A stretch of 64,000 nucleotides of DNA. Origin: Typhlomys cinereus (Eukaryota; Chordata; Mammalia; Rodentia; Platacanthomyidae). This document shows, piece by piece, positions 35,235 to 47,147 of the stretch (within the stretch, counting starts at the first letter, position 1; each line of letters begins with the position of its first letter). The notes under the pieces were generated by a model. That model did not search any database, was not told where the DNA came from, and saw only the letters and a list, made by a program, of their open reading frames with translations. The stretch covers positions 606,773 to 670,772 of the forward strand of contig JALPQD010000415.1 in the NCBI GenBank assembly GCA_023101885.1, read 5' to 3'. The translations under genes were made by a program, and so were the position numbers.

Positions 35235-35767
35235 TGATCATATTACTCTTGAAAAAGTAAAGGAGAAAAGTAGAAAACCAAGACTACCCAGAGGGCAGAC
35301 TATCAGCAACTCCAAAGTGCTCATCCTTAATCAGGAGACCCAAGTCTCTTCCCATCCTAAGGATCAGGGAACCTTGGGGGAAAATGGATGGCAAGATTGC
35401 AAGAGCCTAAAGCTGAGAAGGTCCAGTGCTGGCCAGATCATTCCAGTCACAACAGGGCTGCTGCATTCAGGAGCTCACTTCAAAGAGATCTACCCCCACC
35501 AGATCTACACAAATCAATGGACCTGTAAAAATCTCATGAAAAGTAACTACATCCAGTGGGAATTATAGGAACAGATACTGGAGAGGTGAAGGGAAGTGTC
35601 CCACCAGTGGGTTCACCCACTGGGAGCCCAAGCAAGCAGAAAGTCATGAGGACAGGAAGAGAGGCGTGATTTGGGGGAAAGGAGCACTCAGTGGGAAAGG
35701 AAGGGGGAGGAGTTGGAGGGGGCAAGGAGAACAACTTACTTTGTTTGTAAAAATTGAAAAAAAAAAA
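35235..35767 (+). mobile_element. 5'-truncated L1 3' end, older copy
   Basis: Shares blocks with the other L1 3' UTRs ('cttcccatcctaaggatcag', 'caagattgcaagagcctaaa', a G/A-rich tract at 35650-35745) and ends in an A-run at 35756-35767. Intermediate divergence. Confidence 0.8.
35604..35623. other. 9-bp perfect hairpin in L1 3' UTR
   Basis: CCAGTGGGT, a 2-base loop, then ACCCACTGG: a perfect 9-bp inverted repeat. Local to this L1 copy; no function is implied. Confidence 0.6.
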
Positions 35768-35974
35768 GCTCTTAATAAGAAAAGAAAAAGTAAAGGGCAC
35801 ATGCCTGTGGAGAAATATTTCACAGAAAGTGAATTATGGAGACAAATAGAAAAACTGGAAATTGATTGTGCCAGTGATTTGATGTTGACATCAACAGGGA
35901 ATTAGGGGACAATAAGAGAAGTGTAAATGAGAGAAATGATTCTGAGTAAAGTGTTATTCAGGATTTTCCCCCAC

Positions 35975-36425
35975 ATTTTATTTTTTTCCTAATCATACAA
36001 GCTCAATAGGTACCCCATCCTCTCTCTCCCACTGCCCCTCCCCATTTGTCCCCCCTTGCATTCACCCCCTTCCTTCCTTTCTTTCACCCCCTCCCTCATC
36101 CTACCCCAGTGCCTCCCCCTTCCTTCTACCATTCCCTGGGGCATCCTTTTCTGTAAATGCAAAACTTCCCTCTGAGTCCTCCACCCTGGTGAGGGCTCAA
36201 GACTCAGTGGCATAGCTTGGAGTCCCTTCTTAGTCTCCCTGTTAGTACAGGAACCCTATTATGACTGTTAATCCCTTGCCTCCTAGGATCTTACTGCCTG
36301 GAGCCTTCTCCTCTGTGATCCATGCTAGATTTGGGGAGTTGTTGACATGTCAGCCATTGTGCAGGTCAGCCAAAGTCCAATTCTGGCTGCTGCAGCCCTA
36401 ACTTGTGTAGAGTATCTTGCATATT
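35975..36425 (-). mobile_element. 5'-truncated L1 3' UTR
   Basis: Reverse copy: 'aatcatacaagctcaatagg', C-rich tract 36015-36130, then 'cctcctaggatcttactgcc' and 'gagtatcttgcatat', where similarity to the full L1 ends. Confidence 0.85.
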
Positions 36426-38339
36426 GTCAAACCAGGTTTTGATAAATGAATGATGGATTGTAACAAATGCAAACGGAGGTGAAAAATTCATCCTTGTAGA
36501 CTTGCTACTGTAGTTTAGGCTTGAGCAAGATCTATAATTTAGAGACTGTAGTGATTGAAGCATAGAATAGTCAAGGAAGAAGAATCAAATATTGGACCAG
36601 TGATTGATAACTTTGAACACCAAGACAGGGAATCCATGTGGGGAGTGAGAAGCACAGTTATTGATCAGTAACCTGATCTATAAGAGAAGAAGACTGGAAT
36701 TTGTAGAAATTTTCTTGAAAAAATATTATGACCATCTTTGCAAAAGAAAACAAAGTCTTGGAATGAGGGGCACTTACTACAATACATAAAATGTATCTGG
36801 TGATGTAACTCTAGGGCTTTCTTGTACATGACTTCCCCAAAGAAACACATGCAATAACATAAGGCCATAAGAAAAAATTATGTATGCATGATCGAAATGT
36901 TATGACTGTAATGTGTATGCTGTTTCTCCTTACTCTCTCTCTTTCTCTCTCCTACACTGTCCTCTATAAGCTGCTTTTAAATTATCGTATAATAAATCAA
37001 TTATGAATTTTATGTATAGGAATTATACATAGAATGACAAAACGTCTTATATTAATGCACGTTAACATACAGAAACAGAAAATACATGCTGAGCATTTTT
37101 TAAAAACTTCTGCATGTGAAAAGCCACCCAATCTCTAGAGTATTTTTTTTTCAAAAACGACAGAAAGAAAAAAAAACAGATTTCTCATCAAAAAAAGCTT
37201 TTCTTTCTCCTACAGCAACATTAATTATGTTGTCAGCTGGTGCCGCAGAAGTGAGATAGGCAGAGGCAATCTGGTTCTCATCTTGTTTAAACTTGTCACT
37301 TTCAAAATGAAGTAGAGAGTTTGTCAGGGAAAATGGAGAAGGTCTCCTTCCTCATTTAGAGATAAATGGGACTTTCTAACTCCAGACCTTCTTTTTTTTA
37401 AGGAGGGTCACTCACCATCAAACACTCATCTCTATGAATGAGTCTTGCTATCCTCAACCTCTCCTGACACAGGAGCCGGGGAAAGTGAGAATGTTTCATC
37501 AGAGATCCTCCCATCCCCAATGCAGCAATGCATCATGGGTTCATTGTGCCTCTGACCCTGTGCTGAGAGAAATGGGGTCTCTAAATTGCGTGGGAACTGC
37601 CAAGACTTAAAACTCCTACTTTCAAGCTGAACTCTTGATTCAAGTCACTTCATCCTTGCTAGTTTAGCTCTTTCACGTGGCTTTGCTAGACAACCCTACG
37701 GAGAAGTTAATAAATATAATAAGGTTAATAAAGTTAATAATAAATAAATACTAATATTAATAAACAAATAATAAATAATAATAAAAAAGAAAGATTTTAA
37801 AGTTAATAAAACACCTTCTGTTAGACATGACCAGGTCCTCAGACAGTCTTAGGATGAAGGAAAGAAAAGGAACAAGGAGGTTTAGGCAATCTGTGAATAA
37901 GCAGATGGCCCAGGGGGGAGAGTTTGAGCACACGGCATGCTGTGAAGAACATAGTGTAAGAGCCTGACATGCAGGATACATGCAGGCCCGATGGGGAAAC
38001 ATACACAGTGTAACTGGCAAGTTTTTAATACGGACTCAGATCAGTGAGTGGAATTTTGACCAAGCTGTTGATTTTCTTCAGGCTTATGAGGATATAATTT
38101 CTCTCTTCCTTAAACAAAGCCTCTCTTAAAAATCATGCAAGACTGTATGACTGGAAAGAAAAGAAAAGCTTTCCTTCTATTATCACCTCATTGCATGGGG
38201 AGGGAGGAGCATGTGCCTGGGAGGCCGAAGGGGGACATGGAAAGTGATTATGAATTGTTTTGCCTGCATATTGATTTTGCTCCTAGGGTGATTCTGATTC
38301 TACCTTCCAGGACTGGAATTGCACTGCTCTGCCATATCT
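36426..38339. other. Unique stretch
   Basis: Includes an AT-rich simple tract at 37705-37800 and a GC-richer unique patch at 37,210-37,690. No gene recognised. Confidence 0.5.
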
Positions 38340-38440
38340 TCCCATATATTTTTTTTAACTTGGGATCTGGGGATCTGAAATTAAGTCCTTTTCCTTGCAG
38401 GCAAAGGCTTAAAGCCTGAGCCATCTCTTGAGCCCAGTTT
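38340..38440 (-). mobile_element. Dip-like SINE head fragment
   Basis: Only the tRNA-like head is present: plus-strand 'ccttgcaggcaaaggcttaa' followed by 'gcctgagccatctcttgagccc'. The body is absent. Confidence 0.7.
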
Positions 38441-38889
38441 TTTCATCCTTTAGGTGGAGTTTTCCTTCCAAAGAAAAGTAAACAGACTGAAATACATTCT
38501 TGTACAACCAGCTTGATTCAAGTCAGCAGAGAGTGCTACACATTAATACTCCTACTGAGATTAACACAGTAAGACTTGACTGTCCATGGTATCTCCGTAT
38601 CATTGGAATACTGATGCATGTTTTATGTTTACATATATTTTTTCAGACTGTGCTTAAAAATGACTCAAAGATTCAGTGGTCATTTATTTAGCAAGATCTT
38701 AGATACACTAGTGTATTTTTCACTTTTTTGCGGCAAATATTTCTTGAAGCAAGTTATTCAACCTCTGTCATTGTCTTTGTCTTTGCCTATAGCTTTCAAG
38801 TGACTCACCAGTGATGGCCAAGGATCATATTACTTCCTAAATCCAGGTTAGGATCTAGGGGCTATTGCATCCCTGATTCTCCAAAGAAG

Positions 38890-39070
38890 AAAGGAAGGAG
38901 AGAAGGAGAGAAGGAAGGAGAAAAGGAAGGAAGGAAGGAAGGAAGGAAGGAAGGAAGGAAGGAAGGAAGGAAGGAAGGAAGGAAGGAAGGAAGGAAAGAA
39001 GGAAGGAAGCAAGGAAGGAAGGAAGGAAGAAAGGAAGGGAGAGAGAGAAAGAAAGAGGAAGGAAGAGAGA
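38890..39070. repeat. (AAGG)n tract
   Basis: About 180 bases of GGAA/AAGG tetranucleotides with interruptions at both ends. It creates long Ser/Pro/Phe/Leu frames on the minus strand, which are artefacts. Confidence 0.97.
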
Positions 39071-39959
39071 AAGATATAAAGACAAAAAGAGAGCAGAAGC
39101 AAAACCAAAAAGTTTTAGAGTCAGTTAAAAAAAATGCTGGTCCTGATAAATAACAAAGAATCCTGATTTTCAAAAAAGAAAGTGCATTTGCCATTTTTCT
39201 AATCTCTTTAAAGTTTTTCAATAGTTCTAAATTAAATCCCTTTCACCCCTATCTCTTCATCCATCAGAAAATCCGAAGGGTATTTGGATTCAGACATCCA
39301 TTGCACCAAAGATCTTTCATTATCCAGCACAAACAAGCACTTTTATTGAACAAGAACCCAATTACTTAACCTAGCTTCAGGTTTCAATCTAGCCTGTGGC
39401 GTCTCTCCTGACAGAGTCCTACTAATCTCTTCTGATGGACGTTGCTACATATCAGTTCTGATACACAGAGATGATTCCCAACCTTCTTTTAGAGAACCAG
39501 TGATTAAATAAACTGAGATGCCCATCTCTGCTTCCTTGGGTCAATGAATAACAATGAGAAATGGCATACAGGAGGGCTTTCTCTTCAAGAAGAAAGTCTC
39601 AGAAAGGAAAAAGGAAAAAAAGAATTGATACTCTGCAAAAATGGCTAGCATTCACCAAATCCTTGTATTGACACTGCCTAAAGCTGTTTTAATTTGTTCA
39701 GCACTATAAATTAAAATCATAATCCATGTATTTTACAATAAGAGAAGAAAACCAATTTCTTAAAACTCTTAGAATGCTGCTGGTGCAATTTTAAAATTTC
39801 ATTGATAAACAATGACTTCGCCATTTTATCAGTAATTTTTCATAATAAGTAATAGAATAACAGGAATTTCTAAAGAACATTGCTCATACCTAGATTTCCT
39901 GTTTTAATCCATAATGTCTTGGATCTGGTCATTTTGTGTTATTGTGATTGTTATTTTGG
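39071..39959. other. Unique stretch
   Basis: No recognised feature. Confidence 0.5.
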
Positions 39960-40290
39960 GTGCATATGTGAAGTTTTTATACACATTCTTGTGGACTTGT
40001 GCACATGTGTATGAAAGCACACAGTCATGTATAGGTACTTACCTGTAGAGGGCAGAAGTTGATTTCTGTATCTTGTGAGATAGTCAGTTTTCACTGAATT
40101 TAGATTGCATGTATTTATTTAAACAAGCAGGCAGTTATGCTGTGAATAGACCTGTATCTGCTGTCTGCCAACAGTGGGGATATATACACATGCCAATCTG
40201 CCCATACATTACATGAGTTTGTGGATTCACACTTGTGTGGCAAGCACTTTATTGACTAAGCAGATCTTCAACCTATGTTTTTACAAAGCT
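39960..40290 (-). mobile_element. Degraded B3/B4-like SINE
   Basis: Reverse order of blocks: TG-rich start, 'agagggcagaagttgatttc', 'cttgtgagatagtca' and a head resembling 'ggcaagcactttattgactaag'. Long form, heavily diverged. Confidence 0.5.
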
Positions 40291-40462
40291 CTGTAAGTGG
40301 CAGAAGTATGTATAGTCAATACTGAGAAAAAAATGCTTTAGGTGTTAGTCAATGGATGTGAATAAAAGAGAGAAGCCTTAGAGATCATTAAGACTAACCT
40401 GACTTGCAATGCACTTTATATCTGAAAAAATAATTCTCATAAAAATCATATTGATAAAATTA

Positions 40463-40600
40463 TGGGGTTGCAGCTCAGTTAGTAGCTAGCATTCTGAGAC
40501 CCTGGACTTGATTTTAGGAAGCCATGAATTAGGTGTGGTAATTTGTGCCTGTAAATGAAGCACTTGGAGGTAAAAGAATGAAGATTACAAAGTCAAGTGT
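40463..40600 (+). mobile_element. B4-type (ID-B1 fusion) SINE
   Basis: An ID-like head ('ggggttgcagctcagttagt', 'ctggacttgatt') is followed by a B1-like segment ('ggtgtggtaatttgtgcctgtaa', 'gcacttggagg'). This is the architecture of rodent B4/ID-B1 elements. Confidence 0.65.
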
Positions 40601-40606
40601 TTGTGT

Positions 40607-40643
40607 GTCTATGTGTGTGTGTGTGTCTGTGTGTGTGTGTTTG
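40607..40643. repeat. (TG)n imperfect microsatellite
   Basis: TG run interrupted by TC units, just upstream of the L1 insertion site. Confidence 0.85.
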
Positions 40644-40686
40644 TGCTAATTATAAAATTATTGCCTTCCAAGTAATTACGTTTCTT

Positions 40687-41708
40687 TTTTTTCATTTTTA
40701 ATACATTTTTATTATTATTTCAGCTCATACAAACTTATTAGGTACACCAGTTCCCTCCCTCCCTCCTCCTCCCCCCGTACCCCCTTCTCCCCCTTCCCAC
40801 GCCCCTCCCTCCCCATCCCCCAGTGCCTCCCGCTCCAATTCCCAGAGAGTCCTTTCTTGTGCATGTCTGATTTTCCTCTGGGCCCTCCTCGCCGATGTCG
40901 TACAAGGATCCAGTGGCCTTTCCCTGAACCCTTTCCCGTGTTCCCTTTAGGTATAGGAACATTGCTGTGGCTGCCAATCCTTTGCCTCCAAGGATCTTGG
41001 TGCCTTTAGCAGATGCTAGACTTTGTGAGGTCAACAGTGTGTAGGACAGTGCGCAGGGCATGCAAAGTCCAATTATGATTGCTTCAGCCCTAACTAGTAT
41101 GGAGTATCTTACATATCATTGTTCCTCCCATCCTTTTGCTCTTACACTCTTACCGCCCCCTCCTCTGCAAATTTCCCTGAGGTTCAAGATGGGGGAGATT
41201 AAGCTGGCCTAGTTCTAGGTGGTTGATATAGAGTCTCTGAAGTTCTGGATTGTGGTTTGTTGATTTTCTTTTGCAGTTTTGCTGCTCCTGCAATGCCCTT
41301 CACTCCATCCTGGTGGGCATTGTATGTTACCCCCTGGCCACAGACAAAAAGCTGTTAAACTAGAGTCTTGTTATAAGAGTATATTCAAAGGTAGATGTAA
41401 TAAAAGTGGGAAACCACAGTGAGGAAGGGGTCTATCACCAATTTGCACAATGGTTACTTTTTATCTGTCAGACTATATGCCCTCCTCTTCTGGTGAGATC
41501 ACACCCCCTCAGTTGTAAATGATCAGGAACAAAAGTCTGTGAACTTAATCAGATGTCTCATTACTTATTTGGGTCCTTGATGGAGGCCTATTTTCCCTGC
41601 TGTGACATGGTCCCTTCTCTCCTTGTTTCTGGTGTGGCCCTCCTACCCCATCCCTCCTGTTCATAATCCTTGCAATTACTGTCTCTAGATGGGCTGGGTG
41701 GGTTTGTA
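40687..41708 (-). other. L1 3' UTR with polypurine tract
   Basis: About 1.0 kb after the ORF2 stop. On the L1 sense strand a G-rich/A-rich tract (complement of 40750-40850) precedes 'cctaataagtttgtatgagc' and the A-rich end. Five other copies of this UTR occur in the window at different truncation points. Confidence 0.9.
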
Positions 41709-42277
41709 CTAGGAGCCACCTATTAGGGAGTACATATAGTGCTTAATTTTCTAGGTCTGGGATACTTCACTTAATACAATTGTTTCTAATGACATCCATT
41801 TCCCGGCAAATTCCAGTAATTCATCATTTTTGATGGCCGAGTAGTTGTATAGATGTACCACAGTTTCCTTATCCACTCGTCAACTGTTGGACATTTGGGC
41901 TGATTCCATGACTTTGCTATTGTAAACAGTGCTGCTATGAACATGGTCGTGCTTGTGCTATCGAGGTGAACCGCTGCTGTATGGGAGGTTATTCCCAAAA
42001 GTGGAATAGCAGGGACATATGGCATTTCAATCTTTAATTTCTTTAAGAATCTCCAGACGGCTCACCAGAGTGGCTGTATGAGCCTGCATTCCCACCAGCA
42101 ATGTAGGAGAGTTCCCCTCTCTCCACATCCTCTCCAACATCTGTTGTTGTTTGTATTGTGGATTTTTGCCATCCTGACTGGGGTGAGATGATATCTCAGG
42201 GAAGTTTTGATTTGCATTTCCCTGATGGCTAAGGAAGTGGAGCATTTTTTCAGATATTTGTAAGACATTTTAATTTC

Positions 42278-42461
42278 TTTCTTTCTTTCTTTTTTTTTTT
42301 TTAGAGGATTAAGGTAGAGTTTATTAGAGGAGAGAAAGGCTGGAACTCGTGGACTCCAGACATGGAGTGTCATGAGGGGCAGGCATCCCGGAGACCTCAC
42401 GGACCCGAGGCATGGAATCTATGAGACACAGCAGCTGGGAAAGAATTCATAGCACCCGAGT
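42278..42461 (-). mobile_element. Poly(A)-tailed processed insert of unknown origin
   Basis: A 184-bp insertion in L1 ORF2 with 15-bp flanking duplications (agacattttaatttc at 42263-42277, agacatttcaatttc at 42462-42476). On the minus strand it is about 159 bp of GC-balanced sequence with an AATAAA about 17 bases before a long A-tract (T-run 42278-42302). The A/B boxes of a tRNA-like head are absent. This fits a 5'-truncated retrocopy of a pol II transcript (mRNA, lncRNA or LTR-terminated RNA), mobilised by L1. The source was not recognised. Confidence 0.85.
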
Positions 42462-45400
42462 AGACATTTCAATTTCATCCCTGGTAAAGTTTCTTTTAAG
42501 TTCCAGGGTCCATTTTTTTAATTGGGCCATTGGTTTCCTTGGTGTTTAGTTTTCTAAGTTCTTTGTGCACTCTGGACATCAGAGTTCTATCAGATGTGTG
42601 GTTAATGAAGATTTTCTCCCATTCTGTGGGTTGCCTTTGAGCTTGTGTTACAATCTCTTTATCTGAACAGAAGCTCTTTAATTTCACATGATCCCAACTG
42701 TTGAGAGTTGGTAGCAGTGACTATGCCATTGGATGTCTGTTTAGGAACTGTTGGCCTAGCCCAATCAGCTCGCGGGAGTTCCCTATCCTTTCAACTATGG
42801 TTTTTCTAGTCTCTGGCCTGATATCAAGGTCCTTGATCCATTTGGAATTAAGTCTTGTACATGGTGACAAGTACGGGTCCAGCTTTAATCTTCTGCATGT
42901 GGAGATCCAGTTTTGCCAGCACCATTTGTTAAGATGCTGTTCTTTTTCCATTGGATTCTTTGAGCCCCTTTTTCAAAGACCAAATGACTGTAACTTTGTG
43001 GGCTTATATCTGGGTCTTCAATCCTTATCCATTTATCTGTGTGTCTATTTTGGAGCCAGTACCAGGCTGTCTTTATAACTATGGATTTGTAGTACAGACT
43101 AAGGTTTGGTATGGCAATACCTCCAGCTGTGTTTTTGTTACTCAGGATTGTTTTTGCTATCCTGGGTCTTTTGTGCCTCCATATGAACTTTGAGATTGCT
43201 TGGTCAACTTCTTTGAAGAATTGCTTTGGGATTTTATTGGTATAGCATTGAATCTGTATATTGCCTTTGGTAGGATGGTCATTTTTATGATGTTGATTCT
43301 GCCAATCCAGGAACAAGGGAGGTCTTTCCACCTTCTGGTGTCTTCTGCTATTTCTTTCTTTGGGGTTTTAAAGTGTTCATTGTAAAGGTCTTTTACCTCC
43401 TTGGTTAGGTTTATACCAAGGTATTTCATTTTTTTAGGGGCTATAGTAAATGGGATGGTTTCTCTCAAGGCTTTTTCACTTCTTTCATTCTGGGTATATA
43501 GGAAGGCCTCTGATTTTTGCACATTTATTTTATATCCTGCCACCCTGCTGAACTTCTCAATTAGTTCCAGGAGCTTCCTGGTGGAGTTTTTGGGATCACT
43601 CAGGTATAAGATCATGTCATCTGCAAATAGGGATAGTTTGACTTCTTCCTTGCCGATTTGAATCCCTCTTATGTCCCTTTCTTGTCTTATGGCTTCAGCT
43701 AAGATTTCAAGTACAATATTGAATAGAAGTGGTGAGAGTGGCCAGCCTTGTCTAATTCCTGATCGAAGTGGGAATGCTTCCAATTGTTCCCCATTGAGCA
43801 TAATCCTTCCTGTGGGCTTGTTGTATATAGCTTTTATTATATTGATTAAGGTTCCTTCCATTCCTACTGTCTCTAGCGTTTTGATCATAAAAGGCTGTTG
43901 GATCTTGTCAAAAGCTTTTTCTGCATCTATCGAGAGTATCATGTGGTCTTGGACTTTGGACTGGTTTACATGATGAATTACATTTATTGATTTGCGTATG
44001 TTGAACCAACCTTGTGTGCCGGGGATGAAGCCTACTTGGTCCCCATGAATGATCTTTTTAATATGTTTTTGAATCCGATTTGCTAAGACTTTGTTGAGAA
44101 TCTTTGCGTCTGTGTTCATCAGAGAGATTGGCCTATAGTTTTCTTTTTTAAGTGAATGTTTATTAGGTTTTGGGATTAAAACGATATTAGCTTCATAGAA
44201 GGAATTTGGTAGTGTTCCTTCCTTTGCTATTTGATGGAACAGTTTAAGGAGTATTGATGTTATTAACTCCTTAAATGTCTGGTAGAACTCTGTGCTGAAC
44301 CCATCTGATCCAGGACATTTTTTGGTGGGAAGATTCGAGATTACTTCCTCAGTTTCCTTATATGTTATAGGACTATTTAAATAATTCACAACTTCCTGAT
44401 TCAATTTAGGTAAGTTGTGTTTACTTAGAAATTCATCCATCTCTTTTGTGTTGTCAAACTTCACAGAGTATAAGTTTTTGAAATATGATGTTGTAATTCT
44501 CTGGATTTCTTGGGTATCAGTAGTGATAACTCCATGTTCATTTCTAATTTTGTTAATTTGGGTTTTCTCTCTCTTGCTTTTGGTTAATTTAGCTAGGGGT
44601 GTATCAATCTTATTGATTTTTTCAAAGAACCAGCTTTTTGACTGGTTGATTTTTTCTATTGTTTTCTTAATCTCGATTTCAGATATTTCTCTCCTTATTT
44701 TGCTAATCTCTCTTCTACTTTTGGGATCAGATTGCTCTAGTTTCTCTAAAGCTTTAAGCTGCATTGTTAAGTTGTTTATTTCTGATGTTTCCATTTTTTT
44801 GACATGGGCATTAAGAGCTATGAACTTACCTCTTAGAACAGCTTTCATTGTGTCCCAGAGATTTTGGTAAGTTGTATTTTCGTTATCATTCGCTTTCAGG
44901 AAATCTTGAATTTCCTTTTTAATGTCTTCCTGAATCCAGTTCTCAATCAGCATCATATTGTTAAGTTTCCAGGAGTTAGTGTATTTTCTCTTGTTTGATG
45001 TGTTGTGGATGTCCAGCTTTAGGCCGTGGTGGTCTGATAGGGCACAGGTTAGAATTTCAACTTTCTTGTATATGTGTAGATTCATTTTGTGGCCCAATAT
45101 GTGATCTATTTTGGAGAAAGTTCTGTGTGCTGCTGAGAAAAATATGTGAGAAAAATGTGTATTCTTTGGTGCTTGGGTGAAAAGTTTGGTAGAGATCTGT
45201 AAGGTCCATTTCTTTCAGGGTTTGATTAAGTTCCAAAGTGTCTCTGTTAAGCTTTTGACCTGTTGATCTATCCCATGTTGAGAGGGCAGTATTGAAGTCC
45301 CCAAGAATTATTGTTTGGGGGTTGATTTCTTGCTTTAGATGCTGTAGGATTTTCTTAATGAATATGGTGGGGCCTGTATTGGGCGCATATATGTTCAGTA

Positions 45401-45719
45401 TTGTGAAGTCTTCCTGGTGAATTGTACCTGTGACTAAAATGTAGTATCCATCCGTGTCTCTTATAATTTTCTTTGGTTTGAAGTCCACTTTGTCTGATAG
45501 CATAATGGCTACCCCTGCCTGTTTTCTGCTTCCATTTGCTTGTAGAATTGTTGACCAGTCTTTTATTTTTAGAGTGTGCCTATCTTTTGTGGTGAGATGG
45601 GTTTCCTGCAGGCAGCAGATTGATGGATTGTGATTTTTAATCCAAGTTTGTAATCTGTGTCTCTTGATCGGTGAATTAATTCCATTAACATTTAGTGTTA
45701 TAATGGAGAAACCATTTTT

Positions 45720-45999
45720 TTAATTACTTATTCAATTGTGCACGTATGCATGTGTGCGTGTGTGTGTATGTATGTGTGTGTGTGTGTGTGTATGTGTGTG
45801 TAGAACCACGGACGAATTCGGGAACCACCATGGATGCTTCCACCTCCTCCTTGTTTACTCTGCCCCGGGATTCACAGGCTGCCCCTACCAGGACCAGAAA
45901 CGCAGGCCGCCCCCACTTCCGCCCGGCATCTATACATGGGGTCTAGGATCCGAACTCAGGACCTTCTAGGCTTAACCCCTGAGCACCTCTCCAGCCCTA
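45720..45999 (-). mobile_element. Dip-like SINE, young subfamily, inside L1
   Basis: Reverse element with 'ttattcaattgtgcacgtat' tail, TG-rich run 45750-45802, 'gtagaaccacggacgaattcgg' and the head ending 'gcacctctccagccc'. About 15 bp next to the A-box region are deleted. Duplications gagaaaccattttt (45706-45719) and gagaaactattttt (46000-46013) place the insertion within the first ten codons of L1 ORF2. Confidence 0.95.
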
Positions 46000-46034
46000 G
46001 AGAAACTATTTTTAATTCCAGACATTTATTATGT

Positions 46035-47147
46035 TTAGTAGTTTTTATAAGCATATTGCGTCGCTTTTAATGGTGTGATATTTGCCTTCTGTTCTCCTGC
46101 ATATGCCTGTTTTTTCTTTTTTTTTTCACACTTGAGTATCATTTCTAGCATTTTTTGAAGGCCTGGTGTGGTGGACATGTATCCCTTAAAGTTGTCTTTG
46201 TGCTGGAAAATTTTTCTTTCTCCCTCGATGATGACTGATAGTTTTGCAGGGTAAATCAGCCTGCGTTGACATTTTTGCTCATTCAACACTTGAAGTATGT
46301 CTCTCCAAGCTCTTCTTGCTTTTACTGTTTCGACTGAGAAGTCATTTGTTATTTTAATAGGTTTACCTTTAAAAGTGACTTGTTTTTTCTCCCTTGAAGC
46401 TCTCAGCACCAGTTCTTTATCTTGAATGTGGAGTGTTTTAACTATTATTTGCCGTGGGGTGCTTCTGTTTTGGTCATATCTGTTTGGGGTGTGGAATGCC
46501 TCTTGTACATGGATGGGCCTCTCTTTTTTTAGATGAGGAAAATTTTCCTTGATGATCGTTTGAAAAATTTCCTCAGGGGTGGTATTTTGAGATTCTTGCT
46601 CTGGTATTCCATGAATACGCATGTTAGGCTTCTTCAGAGTGTCCCATATCTCTTGGATATTTCTCTCAAGTATCTTTTTGGCTTTAACAACCTCTTCCAT
46701 TGAGCTGGTTAGTACTCCCACTTTATCTTCAAGGTCTGAAATTCTGTTTTCTGCTTCCTTAGTTCTGTTGATAAGACTCTCTGTGGCGTTCTCGGTTGAA
46801 GATAACTTGTCTTGTAGCTCAGTTTTAAACTCTGCTTGAGTTTGTTTTAACTGCTCTATGCCAGTTTTTGTTTCTTGCACTGTTTTTCTCAACTCCTCCA
46901 GATGTCTGTTGTGTTCCTCTTCAAAGCGATTGATTCGATTATTTAATTCCTCCCGGATTTCCTCTTTCATAGTATTGAACATGATAATGATCATATTTTG
47001 AAAGTCGTTATCCTGGGTGAGGCTTTCTTGGCCTTTTTCCGCGGGTTTGTTCTAGTTGGAGTCTAACATTATGGGATTAATTTCTTCAGTGGGAAATTTG
47101 TTTACTTGAGTGTTGCTTCTCATGGATTTGCACTTTGACTTTGGCAT
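46035..47147 (-). pseudogene. L1 ORF1 (RNA-binding chaperone), stop at codon 32
   Basis: ORF1 protein coats L1 RNA as a coiled-coil trimer. The frame from ATG 47147 starts MPKSK, as L1 ORF1 proteins commonly do, and would give about 370 residues. A TAG at 47054-47052 (codon 32) interrupts it; the frame is open again from ATG 46994 (319 codons). Visible parts: a coiled coil rich in E/K/L heptads (about residues 60-150, ending near NRISDLEDKVG), an RRM-like middle (IHGIPEQ) and a C-terminal domain (ARRAWRDILQVL, YPAKLS). An A-run near the 3' end encodes KKKKK. A neighbouring frame there ends at 46067, leaving a 41-nt gap to ORF2 rather than 9 nt, so a slippage is possible. Confidence 0.92.

Larger units (their letters stand above)
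41709..46025 (-). pseudogene. L1 ORF2 (endonuclease-reverse transcriptase), disrupted
   Basis: ORF2 of L1 nicks target DNA and reverse-transcribes RNA there. Seen here from the start at 46025: an N-terminal piece interrupted after about 8 codons by a SINE; endonuclease blocks ITLNVNG, LQETHL, NIYAPN, GDFNT and SDHHG (45712-45020); an RT domain with FADDMILYL (codons near 43605-43630); and a C-terminal region with CWWEC (42062-42130) and WMFIAALF-like FIAALFTIAKSW. The longest open piece is 646 codons (45097-43157). Frame breaks occur near 45110-45140, 43160-43200, 42890-42950, 42690-42720 and 41780. A 184-bp insert sits at 42278-42461. The frame ends at a TAG at 41709-41711. No activity is expected. 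Confidence 0.93.

Noticed and set aside
38848..39221. Long Ser/Pro/Phe/Leu minus-strand frames up to 119 codons
   Set aside because: They are translations of the (AAGG)n tract in three frames, with no start context or domain.
42701..43973. Plus-strand frames of 61-125 codons across the L1
   Set aside because: They are antisense shadows of L1 ORF2.
44415..44870. 151-codon hydrophobic plus-strand frame that looks like a membrane protein
   Set aside because: It is antisense to the Lys/Glu-rich part of L1 ORF2; the complement of such codons yields Phe/Leu/Ile/Ser.
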